Shown one piece after another: positions 11,301 to 19,094 of a stretch of DNA of 64,000 nt. Position 1 is the first letter of the stretch; every line of letters begins with the position of its first letter. Origin of the DNA: CAZKHG01 sp964552655 (GTDB lineage: Bacteria; Bacteroidota; Bacteroidia; Bacteroidales; Tenuifilaceae); contig CAZKHG010000009.1 in the NCBI GenBank assembly GCA_964552655.1, positions 33,528-97,527 on the forward strand, written 5' to 3'. The notes under the pieces are model-generated. The model ran no database searches, was not told the DNA's origin, and saw only the letters and a program-made list of their open reading frames with translations. The translations under genes and the position numbers were made by a program.

Positions 11301-11695
11301 TATACAAATGCGATAATCAGTACCAATAAATCAACAACACCAAAAGCGATTACATTTCCTAATACTTTCCCCAAAATATACTCCGTATTGGATACTGGCA
11401 TGGTATAGATCACCTCTGTGGTATCCATCTTATTGTCACGTTTTAGTAAATCGGATGATAAAAAAACTGCAACAACGGCCTGGGCAATATTCAAATAAAG
11501 AAGGTTGATATATGGTGCCGACGCAGGTATCGCTCTTAAATACCAGATCCCATCCCCGGTATAGGTAAAAAAAGCCAAATCTAAAAAGAAAAATATAAGC
11601 AAAGCGAAGCCAAGAAAAATTCTAAAAAACCAACTTCTTCTGAGGGTTTTACTTTCGTATAGTGCTACGGTCCATATTTGATTTACTGAGAGCAT
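8375..11695 (-). CDS. ABC-2 permease fused to degenerate M1-peptidase-like and golvesin-like regions
   Basis: This is a 1106-residue membrane protein. Residues 1 to about 290 form an ABC-2 type permease with roughly six hydrophobic segments. The rest should be extracytoplasmic and resembles the M1 aminopeptidase half of the known Bacteroidota permease/M1 fusions. GSMENTQPELLL near residue 580 matches the M1 GAMEN exopeptidase loop, but I find no HExxH zinc motif after it, so the peptidase is probably dead and may bind a ligand instead. The last ~150 residues resemble the golvesin C-terminal beta-domain (GWTHLGTYFFSAG, VIADAVKF). The partner ATPase lies 2 bp upstream. The permease call is firm; the domain calls were made by eye. 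Confidence 0.85.
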   Translation of the reverse strand: MLSVNQIWTVALYESKTLRRSWFFRIFLGFALLIFFFLDLAFFTYTGDGIWYLRAIPASAPYINLLYLNIAQAVVAVFLSSDLLKRDNKMDTTEVIYTMPVSNTEYILGKVLGNVIAFGVVDLLVLIIAFVYNMIAPNMGFNPLAYLYYYLLIPIPTLIFITGLSFVMMTILRNQAITFLILLGLLGVSLFYLKGDYSYLFDQFGLNVPMITSDITGFDNPVLSIGQRLMYFFAGLSLIFLTIGVFRRLPRSGNRTLAPYLFAAGFAALTILTGILYTNNLVKGVNYREKLIGINNEYSKTPVLRPISYNIKIKQTGNGLEGTCNLTVSNSNSENISASVFRLNPGLKLKEIKIDNNKVEYIRNEHLIIIEKGLNIKTGDSANISFIYSGTIIENAMFLDVDESRRKIANSEFYRLGRRSVYLTKKYILLTPEAEWYPQPGVSFCTNSNTWYKKWFSYFSLNVETNDSLFAISQGEVQRTGNIFSFKPEVKLPALTLVIGNFITKSFQKDSLSFSVYFHPGHDYFKGMFEKIKPDTIETIFRNRFADYSRKVMLVYPFKRFSIVETPIHYISYQRPWSGSMENTQPELLLVPEKGATIENADFKRTINRIKRWGSYSGEGKLSDQEIEVRAIDRFVESFTKTTISANNDDESGQIQNVNNPYNLFPMFYDSRFYLESPEYPIIDRCLQSFFKNQGKKQPTNFWEINRLTDSERANKKLKESSFAEILKNRQDFALVDRVVNMKGEMLFSIIQSVAGELTFKHYITDLINNNSFNNYEFNLFKNNVSKAFNIQMDAFLNVWFNGKQIPGYQITNVKAEKVRDIDRLRTQVSFRVKNTESTDGIIQVKFTLSDKNQPGTLNTEPETYIKTVLLKANETKDITCILYKEPRSVSFNTMVSKNIPSVITLTLSDIKESPNGKLHEGEIVVKEDINANEIVVDNEDSLFTVIQPATSGILPNFLDNFRDNKNDEYSWFRWWRAPINWKKSIGSTYYGNNVLSIHYCRSGEGERKAIWSPKLEKSGFYEVYYHVYIPDEEYIKNNILGEYRFLIVHDDGTDNPVLDLRNAETGWTHLGTYFFSAGSSPRVELSNKTTAKMVIADAVKFIKID

Positions 11696-11697
11696 CG

Positions 11698-12594
11698 CTA
11701 TTTCTCTTCAATTCGTTGATTCAAAATATTTTCCATAAAATGAACGTAAGCATGTTCAAGGTTTGGTTCAACTGATATGGCATTTTTAATTGCGCTTTCA
11801 GTGGCAACAAATTCTACCTCCCAGCCATTTGTAGTTGGGATTGTCGAAATAACCGGAAATTTATCAGAGATAACCTCAAGTTCTTCCAAGGGAACCATCA
11901 TTCGCCATACATGGCCTTTGGTTTTGTCAATCAGTTCTGGCGGAGTGCCTAAAAAGGCGAGCTCCCCCTGATTTAAAAGTGCCATATTCCTGCATGTACT
12001 TGAAATATCCCCAACAATGTGCGTTGAAAGAATGATTACAATGTCCCTTGAACTTATAGCTGAAAGTAAATTTCTGAAGCGGATTCTTTCTTCCGGATCA
12101 AGGCCGGTTGTGGGTTCGTCAACAACAATAATACCCGGATTTCCAATAAGTGCCTGGGCAATGCCCAGTCTTCGTTTCATTCCACCGGAAAGTTTATTTG
12201 CCATTCGGTCCCGTGCCTCAAACAGTCCAACCTCATCTAACATTTTATCAACTGCAACGCTTCTTTTCTTCGCTTCTTTTATGCCATGCAAACGTGCTGT
12301 ATATTCAAGAAACTCGTAAGTTTTGAGTTTTGGGAAAAAACGAAAATCCTGAGGGAGATACCCCAACATTTTTCTGATATCGGTTCTGTTTTCCTGTAAA
12401 TCCTTACCATTAACCAACACCCTTCCGGTGGTGGGTTTCATCAATGTTACAATTATGCGCATTAGGGTTGATTTCCCTGCACCATTTGGCCCCAAGAGAC
12501 CAAACATCCCATTCGAAATGGTTATGTTTACATTGCTAAGTGCGCGATGTCCGTTTTCGTAAATCTTACTTAAATCCTCAATAATAATTTCCAC
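11698..12594 (-). CDS. ABC transporter ATP-binding protein
   Basis: This cytoplasmic ATPase powers the adjacent ABC-2 permease. It has Walker A GPNGAGKST, Q-loop GYLPQDFRF, signature LSGGMKRRLGIAQAL, Walker B IIVVDEPTTGLDP and the H-loop in LSTHIV. Its 298 residues place it in the ABC-2 export subfamily (CcmA/NatA type). The start is a GTG at 12592-12594; no ATG fits better, because the beta-strand EIIIEDLSKIY begins at once. It is probably the first gene of a six-gene export operon running to the left edge. Confidence 0.93.
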   Translation of the reverse strand: MEIIIEDLSKIYENGHRALSNVNITISNGMFGLLGPNGAGKSTLMRIIVTLMKPTTGRVLVNGKDLQENRTDIRKMLGYLPQDFRFFPKLKTYEFLEYTARLHGIKEAKKRSVAVDKMLDEVGLFEARDRMANKLSGGMKRRLGIAQALIGNPGIIVVDEPTTGLDPEERIRFRNLLSAISSRDIVIILSTHIVGDISSTCRNMALLNQGELAFLGTPPELIDKTKGHVWRMMVPLEELEVISDKFPVISTIPTTNGWEVEFVATESAIKNAISVEPNLEHAYVHFMENILNQRIEEK

Positions 12595-12614
12595 AAGCTT
12601 TTTTATATTATTAT

Positions 12615-12622
12615 CAAAACTA
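12615..12622 (-). promoter_or_regulatory. Possible Bacteroidota -7 promoter element for the export operon
   Basis: Reading the minus strand gives TAGTTTTG, which fits the TAnnTTTG consensus of the Bacteroidota primary sigma factor. It lies 20 bases before the GTG of the ABC ATPase gene. No clear TTTG -33 element is seen at the usual spacing, so support is only moderate. Confidence 0.45.
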
Positions 12623-12704
12623 AATACAAAGTGATTTAGTCCTTAAAATATTACATTTTAAATATCATTCAACAATTATCTTAGACACCAACAAATAGCA
12701 AATG

Positions 12705-12721
12705 TTACAACCTGATTGTAA
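12705..12721. promoter_or_regulatory. Hyphenated dyad, possible operator
   Basis: TTACAA, five bases, then TTGTAA form a perfect 6-bp inverted repeat in the AT-rich 223-bp gap between nfo and the ABC ATPase gene. Its centre is about 90 bp upstream of the proposed promoter of the export operon. Short dyads in AT-rich DNA arise easily by chance, so this is a weak call. Confidence 0.25.
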
Positions 12722-12817
12722 TCAAATTTTTTAAAAACTTTTTTATATAATATTGAATATTAAATTTTAAAAAATTTACGTCCCTATCATTAACCAGTTT
12801 TCAGGAATCTTGTCTGG

Positions 12818-13660
12818 CTATTTAATCATCTTGTACAACAGTTTTATCTCATCTGCCCATTTACTCTCATCCGGGGTTTCCAGTATCAATGGCATATCGT
12901 CGAACCGGCTATCGTTCATTATCAGCTCAAAAACTGTCTTACCTAAAAACCCTTTATCAATACTCTCGTGTCTGTCAACTTTTGTGGCCAACTCTTTTTT
13001 TGAATCGTTTAAGTGCATCCCTTTTAGGTATTTGAACCCTATAATGCTATCAAACTGATCGAATGTTTTTTTAAAACCTTCGGGAGTTTTAATATCATAC
13101 CCAGAGGTATATGCATGGCAGGTATCTAAACATACGCCAACTCTGCTTTTATCTTCAACCAAATCAATAATGAATTTGAGCTGTTCAAATGCATAGCCCA
13201 AATTACTTCCTTGGCCTGATGTGTTTTCTATCACTGCAGTTACTCCCTTGGTCTTATCCAGGGAAATATTTATTGAATCCGCAATTATTTTAAGGGATTT
13301 TTCCTCCGTTGTTAATTTTAAATGGCTGCCCGGGTGAAAATTTAATCGATCTAGCCCCAGCTGCTCACACCGCTGCATCTCATCCAGAAAGGCTTCTCTC
13401 GATTTATTTAGTGGATCTTTCTCCGGGTGACCAAGGTTAATCAGGTAGCTGTCGTGGGGGAGAATCTGAAAAGGCGCATAACCATACTTAAGACAATTCT
13501 CTTTAAACTTTTCGATACTGGATTTCGAAAGTGGCGGGGCAACCCATTGCCGCTGATTCTTGGTGAATAATGCAAACGCTTTTGCTCCAATCGCGTTGGC
13601 ATTAACGGGTGCGTTTTCAACACCTCCGGAAGCACTTACATGTGCACCAACATATTTCAT
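12818..13660 (-). CDS. nfo: Endonuclease IV (AP endonuclease)
   Basis: This DNA base-excision repair enzyme cleaves at abasic sites with a three-zinc centre. The 280-residue TIM barrel begins MKYVGAHVSASGG, typical of the family. The metal ligands are visible in NFHPGSH, VIENTSGQG, CLDTCHAYTSGYD, KGMHLNDSK, VDRHESIDKG and LILETP. Length and start match the family. It is transcribed alone, divergently from the small gene at 13767. Confidence 0.96.
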   Translation of the reverse strand: MKYVGAHVSASGGVENAPVNANAIGAKAFALFTKNQRQWVAPPLSKSSIEKFKENCLKYGYAPFQILPHDSYLINLGHPEKDPLNKSREAFLDEMQRCEQLGLDRLNFHPGSHLKLTTEEKSLKIIADSINISLDKTKGVTAVIENTSGQGSNLGYAFEQLKFIIDLVEDKSRVGVCLDTCHAYTSGYDIKTPEGFKKTFDQFDSIIGFKYLKGMHLNDSKKELATKVDRHESIDKGFLGKTVFELIMNDSRFDDMPLILETPDESKWADEIKLLYKMIK

Positions 13661-13679
13661 TTTAGAATAAGTTAATGAA

Positions 13680-13687
13680 CAAATCTA
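13680..13687 (-). promoter_or_regulatory. Probable -7 promoter element for nfo
   Basis: The minus strand reads TAGATTTG, matching TAnnTTTG, 20 bases before the nfo ATG. The -33 element is not clear. It sits about 50 bp from a divergent promoter for the next gene. Confidence 0.5.
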
Positions 13688-13709
13688 AAGAAAATGGAAA
13701 CATCATGGG

Positions 13710-13741
13710 TTGCTTTTAAGATATTTTAAGATATATATTTG
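13710..13741 (+). promoter_or_regulatory. Promoter of the small gene at 13767
   Basis: A TTG at 13710-13712, a 21-base spacer and TATATTTG at 13734-13741 fit the Bacteroidota -33/-7 promoter. Transcription would start near 13748. That supports the ATG at 13767 and rules against a longer frame starting at 13710. Confidence 0.6.
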
Positions 13742-13766
13742 TTCCATCATTGGAAAACAGAGAAAT

Positions 13767-14123
13767 ATGGGAAAAAATATATCCGGTAACTGGACATTTA
13801 ACGAAGAGTTTGAATGTGGCATTGATAAGGGATTTGCTTTCATTACACAGAACAATGAACAACTTAACGGTTATCTGGAATACGAAGAATTTATTGAGGG
13901 AGAGCCGCCGTTTAAAGTTATGCAGATGTTTTCCGGTACTATTAACGATAACAAAATTCATTTAGTTGGTATTGGAGTAACCAATCAAAACGGAGAATCA
14001 ATTCCTGATTATAACCTAGATACTCTTGAGGGGGTTTTAACTTATGAAGGAAAGATTGTTGGACACAGTTTTGATTGCAACGATATTTGCGGTGTTTTTG
14101 TAATGGAACGAATGATTGAATAA
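13767..14123 (+). CDS. Small conserved-looking protein of unknown function
   Basis: I do not recognise this 118-residue protein. It begins MGKNISGNWTF and has no signal peptide or membrane segment. It is predicted to be a small beta-rich domain: alternating strands, many Gly and Asn turns, and a GNW...GFAFITQ...GYLEY pattern recalling small lipocalin-like or avidin-like barrels. It is acidic overall and has three cysteines (one in FECGID, then CNDIC). The start is placed at ATG 13767, just after a good promoter. It stops 32 bp before the U32 gene, which has its own promoter element. Confidence 0.7.
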   Translation: MGKNISGNWTFNEEFECGIDKGFAFITQNNEQLNGYLEYEEFIEGEPPFKVMQMFSGTINDNKIHLVGIGVTNQNGESIPDYNLDTLEGVLTYEGKIVGHSFDCNDICGVFVMERMIE

Positions 14124-14127
14124 TCCC

Positions 14128-14135
14128 TATCTTTG
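14128..14135 (+). promoter_or_regulatory. -7 promoter element for the U32 gene
   Basis: TATCTTTG matches TAnnTTTG and lies 19 bases before the ATG at 14155, giving a very short leader. No good -33 element is seen at standard spacing. Confidence 0.5.
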
Positions 14136-14154
14136 CTCCTTAACTTTTTTATTG

Positions 14155-15408
14155 ATGCCAAAGCCCTCTGATATCGAAATAATGGCTCCTGCTGGGAACT
14201 TTGAATCGTTAATGGCCGCAATTCAGGGTGGTGCAAATTCTGTCTATTTTGGAGTAGGAATCCTGAACATGAGGGCAAAATCATCTGCCAATTTTACAAT
14301 TGTTGATATTCCTGAAATTGTTCGCATTTCGAAAGAAAACAACATTCGTACCTATCTTACTGTAAACACTATTCTTTACGATCAGGATATTGAATCCATG
14401 CATCAGATAATTGATGCTGCGGCTAAAGCGGGAGTTACGGCAATAATTGCATCCGATCAGGCTGCAATTTTCTATGCCCGCAAACAAGGTGTTGAAGTAC
14501 ACTTATCTACACAGCTGAATATCAGCAATACGGAATCATTAAAATTCTATGCCCAGTGGGCCGATGTTGCTGTTCTTGCCAGGGAGCTGTCCCTTGAACA
14601 GGTTGCTGAGATATCAAAAAATATTGACGAACATAATATTATCGGACCATCAGGTCAAAAGATAAAACTTGAGCTTTTTGCGCACGGGGCTTTGTGTATG
14701 GCTATTTCAGGCAAATGCTATTTGAGTTTGCATGAAGCAAACTCATCGGCAAACAGAGGGGCTTGCCTGCAGATTTGCAGAAGATCTTATAATGCTACAG
14801 ACAACGAAACCGGTGCCCAGCTAGAGATCAACAATGAGTACATTATGTCGCCAAAGGATTTGTGTACAATAAATTTCCTCAATAAAATTTTAGATGCCGG
14901 CGTTCGTGTCCTGAAACTTGAGGGTCGTGCCCGTTCTCCTGAGTACGTTAAAACCGTAACCAAATGCTACCGAGAGGCTGTAACTGCCATATTTGAAGGA
15001 ACTTACACCCAAACTAAAATCGATGAGTGGATGGCTAGATTATCAACTGTTTACAATCGAGGTTTTTGGGATGGTTACTATCTTGGTCGTCGTTTGGGCG
15101 AATGGAGCCATGTTTACGGCAGCGTGGCAACCGAAAAAAAACTATATGTTGGAAAAATTACAAACTTTTTTTCCAATCTTGGAGTGGCAGAGGTTTTGGT
15201 TGAGGCAAATGAATTGTACTTAAACGATAAAATTCTTATAATTGGTCCTACCACGGGCCTTCTTGATGAAGTGGTAAATGAAATAAGGGTTGATGAAAAA
15301 CCTGCAGAATTCTCACCCAAAGGGGTTCGGTGTTCTATCCCTGTTACATCGCCCGTTAGACGGTCGGATAAACTTTATCGAATCATAAAAACAGCTCAAA
15401 ATCAATGA
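14155..15408 (+). CDS. U32 family protein, probably TrhP-like tRNA hydroxylation factor
   Basis: The 417-residue protein opens with MPKPSDIEIMAPAGNFESL, the U32 N-terminus. It contains the U32 signature ELFAHGALCMAISGKCYLS and the cysteine cluster GACLQICRRSY, followed by LKLEGRARSPEYV. In E. coli the homologues TrhP (YegQ) and RlhA (YdcP) act in hydroxylation of tRNA U34 and 23S rRNA; the layout here fits TrhP better. The TrhP assignment is inference. I start at ATG 14155 because the frame upstream overlaps the promoter and the preceding gene. Confidence 0.88.
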   Translation: MPKPSDIEIMAPAGNFESLMAAIQGGANSVYFGVGILNMRAKSSANFTIVDIPEIVRISKENNIRTYLTVNTILYDQDIESMHQIIDAAAKAGVTAIIASDQAAIFYARKQGVEVHLSTQLNISNTESLKFYAQWADVAVLARELSLEQVAEISKNIDEHNIIGPSGQKIKLELFAHGALCMAISGKCYLSLHEANSSANRGACLQICRRSYNATDNETGAQLEINNEYIMSPKDLCTINFLNKILDAGVRVLKLEGRARSPEYVKTVTKCYREAVTAIFEGTYTQTKIDEWMARLSTVYNRGFWDGYYLGRRLGEWSHVYGSVATEKKLYVGKITNFFSNLGVAEVLVEANELYLNDKILIIGPTTGLLDEVVNEIRVDEKPAEFSPKGVRCSIPVTSPVRRSDKLYRIIKTAQNQ

Positions 15409-15443
15409 TTAACTCGAGTTCATAAAAATATGATAAATTAGAA

Positions 15444-15451
15444 TATCTTTG
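15444..15451 (+). promoter_or_regulatory. -7 promoter element for the DUF4254-glycosyltransferase pair
   Basis: TATCTTTG matches the TAnnTTTG consensus, 42 bases before the ATG at 15494. The -33 box is not evident. Confidence 0.5.
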
Positions 15452-15493
15452 CCCAACAGTTAAAATACCAATGTTTTAAAAAACAAATTTAAT

Positions 15494-16105
15494 ATGATAA
15501 AATTCGCGGACCTTTGTAATAAAATATTTTGGGAAAGTACACTCCATTATCACATTAAGGACGATGTTGATGCCAATCCAGAAATTCCATATGAGCCAGG
15601 TACAATAGAATTTTCTCTTTTTTCCAAAAACTGGATAGATGCCGTTCAATGGCATCTGGAAGATATTATCAGGGAACCATCAATAGATCCTGTTACCGCC
15701 CTTCAAATCAAGCGAAGAATTGATAAATCCAACCAAGATAGAACTGATCTGGTTGAAATGATTGACAGCTACTTTCTTGAGAAGTTCAAAAACACCACCC
15801 CGTCTGCCAGCGCCACCATTAATACGGAAAGTCCTGCATGGGCAATTGATAGGCTATCAATTCTGGCGCTTAAAATATACCACATGCAACAGGAGGTTGT
15901 GAGAAAAGATGCAGGTTCTGAGCATATTGCCAAGTGCCAAAACAGGCTGGTTGTTTTGCTCGATCAAAAAGAGGATTTATCAACTGCTATTGACCAGTTG
16001 CTCGGCGATATAGAATCGGGGAAAAAATATATGAAAGTATATAAGCAGATGAAGATGTATAACGACCCCGCTCTAAATCCGGTACTCTACGCTCAAAAAA
16101 AATAA
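15494..16105 (+). CDS. DUF4254 protein
   Basis: This 203-residue soluble alpha-helical protein resembles the DUF4254 family of Bacteroidota, whose function is not known to me. Its helices include NQDRTDLVEMIDSYF and WAIDRLSILALKIYHMQ, and there is no signal peptide or membrane segment. The stop overlaps the next start (TAATG), so it is co-translated with the family-9 glycosyltransferase. That coupling points to a role in lipopolysaccharide or other surface-glycan synthesis, which is inference from position only. Confidence 0.82.
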   Translation: MIKFADLCNKIFWESTLHYHIKDDVDANPEIPYEPGTIEFSLFSKNWIDAVQWHLEDIIREPSIDPVTALQIKRRIDKSNQDRTDLVEMIDSYFLEKFKNTTPSASATINTESPAWAIDRLSILALKIYHMQQEVVRKDAGSEHIAKCQNRLVVLLDQKEDLSTAIDQLLGDIESGKKYMKVYKQMKMYNDPALNPVLYAQKK

Positions 16106-17148
16106 TGTCAACCTCAAAACCAAAAAAAATACTGGTTATACGTCTCAGCGCAATAGGCGATGTTGCAATGGCTGTTCCGGTTCTTTGGTCTTTTGTCTCA
16201 TCAGAAAAGAATATAGATATTACACTGGTCTCCCAGGGCTTTGCTAAAGATTTTATTAAAAATATTCCCAACCTTTCCTTTTTTGAAGCCGATCTTAAGG
16301 GCCGTCACAAAGGGTTGCTGGGCCTTTTTCAGCTTTACATTGATCTAAAAAAAGCAGGTAAGTGGGATATAATTATTGATTTACATGATGTTATAAGAAC
16401 AAAATTTCTCAGGGTGCTCTTTTCCTTAACCTCTTCTAAAATTACGAAAATCGACAAAGGGAGAAAAGAAAAACAAGCGCTCACCCGAATTTCAAATAAA
16501 ATTTTTAAACAACTTGATACGACCATAAGTCGTTACTATAAAGCATTTTTTGATGCGGGTTTTGAATTTAAAATTCAATTTGATTATATCTTTACAAAAG
16601 CAGTTCTTAACGAAAAGATTTTAAATATTACTGGACCAAAAGTGCAGCAATGGGTTGGTATCGCCCCCTTTGCCAAACACCGTGGAAAAATTTACCCGTT
16701 AAATCTCATCGAAGTAGTCCTACAAAAATTATCTTCCACTGCAAACATTAAAATGTTTTTCTTTGGCGGAGGTGGAAACGAGCAGGAAATATTGGAATCC
16801 TGGGAGAAAAAATACTCCAATTCAATTTCACTCGCCAGAAAACTATCAATTGAAGAAGAATTAAAGGTTATATCAAATCTTGATGTTATGTTGGCGATGG
16901 ATTCTGCCAATATGCATTTTGCATCTCTGGTCAACACCCCGGTAATCAGCATCTGGGGAGCAACACATCCTTATGCTGGTTTTTATGGGTGGAACCAAGA
17001 CCCTGCTCATGCCATTCAGGTTGATTTGCCATGTCGTCCATGTTCAATATATGGCAATAAACCTTGCTTCAGAAAAGACTATGCGTGTTTAAACAACATC
17101 TCCCCAGATTCGGTTTTATCAAAGATTTTCGCTGAGATTTTTCACTAA
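16105..17148 (+). CDS. Glycosyltransferase family 9 (heptosyltransferase-like)
   Basis: This is probably an ADP-heptose:LPS-type transferase at the cytoplasmic face of the inner membrane. The 347-residue GT-B protein begins with ILVIRLSAIGDVAMAVP, the GT9 N-terminal signature. Its C-terminal donor half has MDSANMHFASLVNTPVISIWG, matching the family's D-S-G-x-M-H-x-A-A motif with Ala for Gly. Four cysteines near the end (LPCRPC, KPCF, YACL) are also seen in Bacteroidota members. It overlaps the DUF4254 gene by one base. Confidence 0.92.
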   Translation: MSTSKPKKILVIRLSAIGDVAMAVPVLWSFVSSEKNIDITLVSQGFAKDFIKNIPNLSFFEADLKGRHKGLLGLFQLYIDLKKAGKWDIIIDLHDVIRTKFLRVLFSLTSSKITKIDKGRKEKQALTRISNKIFKQLDTTISRYYKAFFDAGFEFKIQFDYIFTKAVLNEKILNITGPKVQQWVGIAPFAKHRGKIYPLNLIEVVLQKLSSTANIKMFFFGGGGNEQEILESWEKKYSNSISLARKLSIEEELKVISNLDVMLAMDSANMHFASLVNTPVISIWGATHPYAGFYGWNQDPAHAIQVDLPCRPCSIYGNKPCFRKDYACLNNISPDSVLSKIFAEIFH

Positions 17149-17173
17149 TTTATTTATTATCCGAATTTGTAAC

Positions 17174-17204
17174 TTGATTGGCTAATAGGATAATACTATT
17201 TTTG
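17174..17204 (+). promoter_or_regulatory. Promoter of the YitT gene
   Basis: TTG at 17174-17176, a 20-base spacer and TATTTTTG at 17197-17204 fit the Bacteroidota promoter. The ATG at 17230 follows 25 bases later. Confidence 0.6.
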
Positions 17205-17229
17205 CCATCCAATCAATATTGTTTTAAAG

Positions 17230-18141
17230 ATGAGCTACCTGATAAAAGAAAAACCATTTAGCAAAGAGTGGTTTAAATCATATTTTCTAATAATTATTGG
17301 TGCGTTTATCCTTGCGGCGGGCTTTGTTCTTTTTATAGACCCGCATAAAATTGCACCAGGGGGCGTTTATGGGATCGGCATCATTACCCATTATCTGACC
17401 AAGGGTTTGTTTGCCTGGGCTCCCGAAGGATTACCAATTGGCACAATTGGCCTGGTGCTAAATATTCCTCTTACCATAATTGGTATTAAAATTCTTGGTC
17501 CACGGTTTGGGGTTAAAACGGTAATCGGTTTTGTCCTCTCCTCCTTTTTTATCGATACGCTGCACCTGTTATTAGGGTATGAGCCGCTCGTTGACGATCC
17601 TTTACTTTCTTCAATTTTTGGCGGTGTGCTGGTTGGTTTTGGCCTTGGTTTGATCTTTAAATCCAAAGCCACCAGTGGTGGCTCTGATATTATAGCAATG
17701 GTAATTGCAAAATATACCCGCCTGCCACTTGGGCAACTTATGATCTATGTTGACTCAACTATTGTTTTACTTGCTTTGCTTGCTTTTCAGGATTGGAAAA
17801 TCCCATTATATTCCTGGGTGGTTATTTACATAACCGGTAAGGTAATTGACATGACGCTTCAGGGAGTTAGCTACGATAAAGCGTTATTCATTATCTCCGA
17901 TAAGTACGATGAAATAAGGGATAAAATAATAAATGATATTGAGCGGGGCGGAACTGTTATTCACGCCCACGGGATGTATAAGGGGCAAGAGAAAAAAGTT
18001 ATCTTCACCAATGTCAATCGCCGAGAAGTTCACATGTTAAAGGATTTCATTGAGGAAATTGATCCTAACGCATTTATTACGGTTATTGATGCAAATGAAA
18101 TATTAGGCAATGGCTTTAAACCAATTCAACGCGAAATATAA
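17230..18141 (+). CDS. YitT family membrane protein
   Basis: This is an inner-membrane protein of 303 residues with five or six transmembrane segments (YitT/DUF161), such as FLIIIGAFILAAGFVLFI, followed by a soluble DUF2179 domain (about 220-300) with KKVIFTNVNRREVHMLKDF. The glycine-rich KIAPGGVYGIG and KATSGGSDIIAM motifs are typical. The transported substrate, if any, is unknown. It probably begins a transcript that continues through rsgA, the AIM24-like gene and mnmH, because the gaps are 3-15 bp. Confidence 0.92.
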   Translation: MSYLIKEKPFSKEWFKSYFLIIIGAFILAAGFVLFIDPHKIAPGGVYGIGIITHYLTKGLFAWAPEGLPIGTIGLVLNIPLTIIGIKILGPRFGVKTVIGFVLSSFFIDTLHLLLGYEPLVDDPLLSSIFGGVLVGFGLGLIFKSKATSGGSDIIAMVIAKYTRLPLGQLMIYVDSTIVLLALLAFQDWKIPLYSWVVIYITGKVIDMTLQGVSYDKALFIISDKYDEIRDKIINDIERGGTVIHAHGMYKGQEKKVIFTNVNRREVHMLKDFIEEIDPNAFITVIDANEILGNGFKPIQREI

Positions 18142-18156
18142 TCATTTAATTACTTG

Positions 18157-19083
18157 ATGAACACAGGAATAGTTATTAAAGCAGCCGGAAGCTGGTATTA
18201 TGTTCAGGATAATAATGGCTTCAAATTTCAATGTTCAATCAAGGGAAAATTGCGTCTGAAAGGTGTAAAAACAACAAATATTATTACCGTTGGGGATATA
18301 GTTGACTTTGAAGCTGATGAAAAAGGTGTTGGCGTTATTAGCCTTGTTCATGAACGAAAAAACTATATTATCAGAAAGGCTTCAAACCTATCGCGAGAGT
18401 CTCACATAATCGCTGCAAATATAGATCAGACCATGTTAATTGTAACCGTTGAGTTTCCGGAAACATCTCTTGGTTTCATAGATCGTTACCTGGTTACGGC
18501 GGAGGCTTATCGTATTCCCGTGGTGCTTGTTTTTAATAAAATTGATCTTTTCAAGGATAAGTTTTCTGAAAAACTTAACAACTATATTTCAATATATGAG
18601 AATATAGGCTACAAGTGCCTTAAGGTTTCTGCCAAAACTAATGAAAACATTGATCAGCTAAAAGAAATATTACACAACAAAATAAGTCTTTTTTCAGGGA
18701 ATTCAGGGGTGGGAAAATCTCACCTTATCAACAAAGTTGAACTCGGTTTGAATCTTAAAACCGAACAAATTTCCCTATACCATCTAAAGGGGAAACATAC
18801 TACCACGTTTAGCGAAATGTTTAGTTTACAAGGTGGCGGATATATAATTGATACACCGGGTATTAAAGGTTTCGGATTAATTGATATCGATAAAAACGAA
18901 CTATATCATTTTTTCCCAGAGTTTTTTAATTTGTCTAAAAATTGTCGTTTTTATAATTGCACACATATCCACGAGCCGGGTTGTGCTATCATAAATGCTT
19001 TTGAATCTGGGGCAATAAGTGAAAGCAGGTACGCCAGTTATGTTAATATTTATAATGATGAAAATCAAAAGTATCGAACATAA
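18157..19083 (+). CDS. rsgA: Ribosome small-subunit GTPase RsgA
   Basis: This circularly permuted GTPase matures the 30S subunit. An N-terminal OB-fold (about 1-70) is followed by the permuted G motifs: G4 NKID at 127-130, G5 SAKT, then G1 GNSGVGKS at 181-188, G2 with HTTTF and G3 DTPGIKGF. The C-terminal zinc domain shows CRFYNCTHIHEPGCAI. The 308 residues are normal. I start at ATG 18157; a TTG three bases earlier is less likely. Confidence 0.96.
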   Translation: MNTGIVIKAAGSWYYVQDNNGFKFQCSIKGKLRLKGVKTTNIITVGDIVDFEADEKGVGVISLVHERKNYIIRKASNLSRESHIIAANIDQTMLIVTVEFPETSLGFIDRYLVTAEAYRIPVVLVFNKIDLFKDKFSEKLNNYISIYENIGYKCLKVSAKTNENIDQLKEILHNKISLFSGNSGVGKSHLINKVELGLNLKTEQISLYHLKGKHTTTFSEMFSLQGGGYIIDTPGIKGFGLIDIDKNELYHFFPEFFNLSKNCRFYNCTHIHEPGCAIINAFESGAISESRYASYVNIYNDENQKYRT

Positions 19084-19094
19084 TCATATCAATA

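Noticed and set aside
13710..13766. N-terminal extension of the small gene at 13767
   Set aside because: The segment contains a -7 promoter element, and a better ATG follows it.
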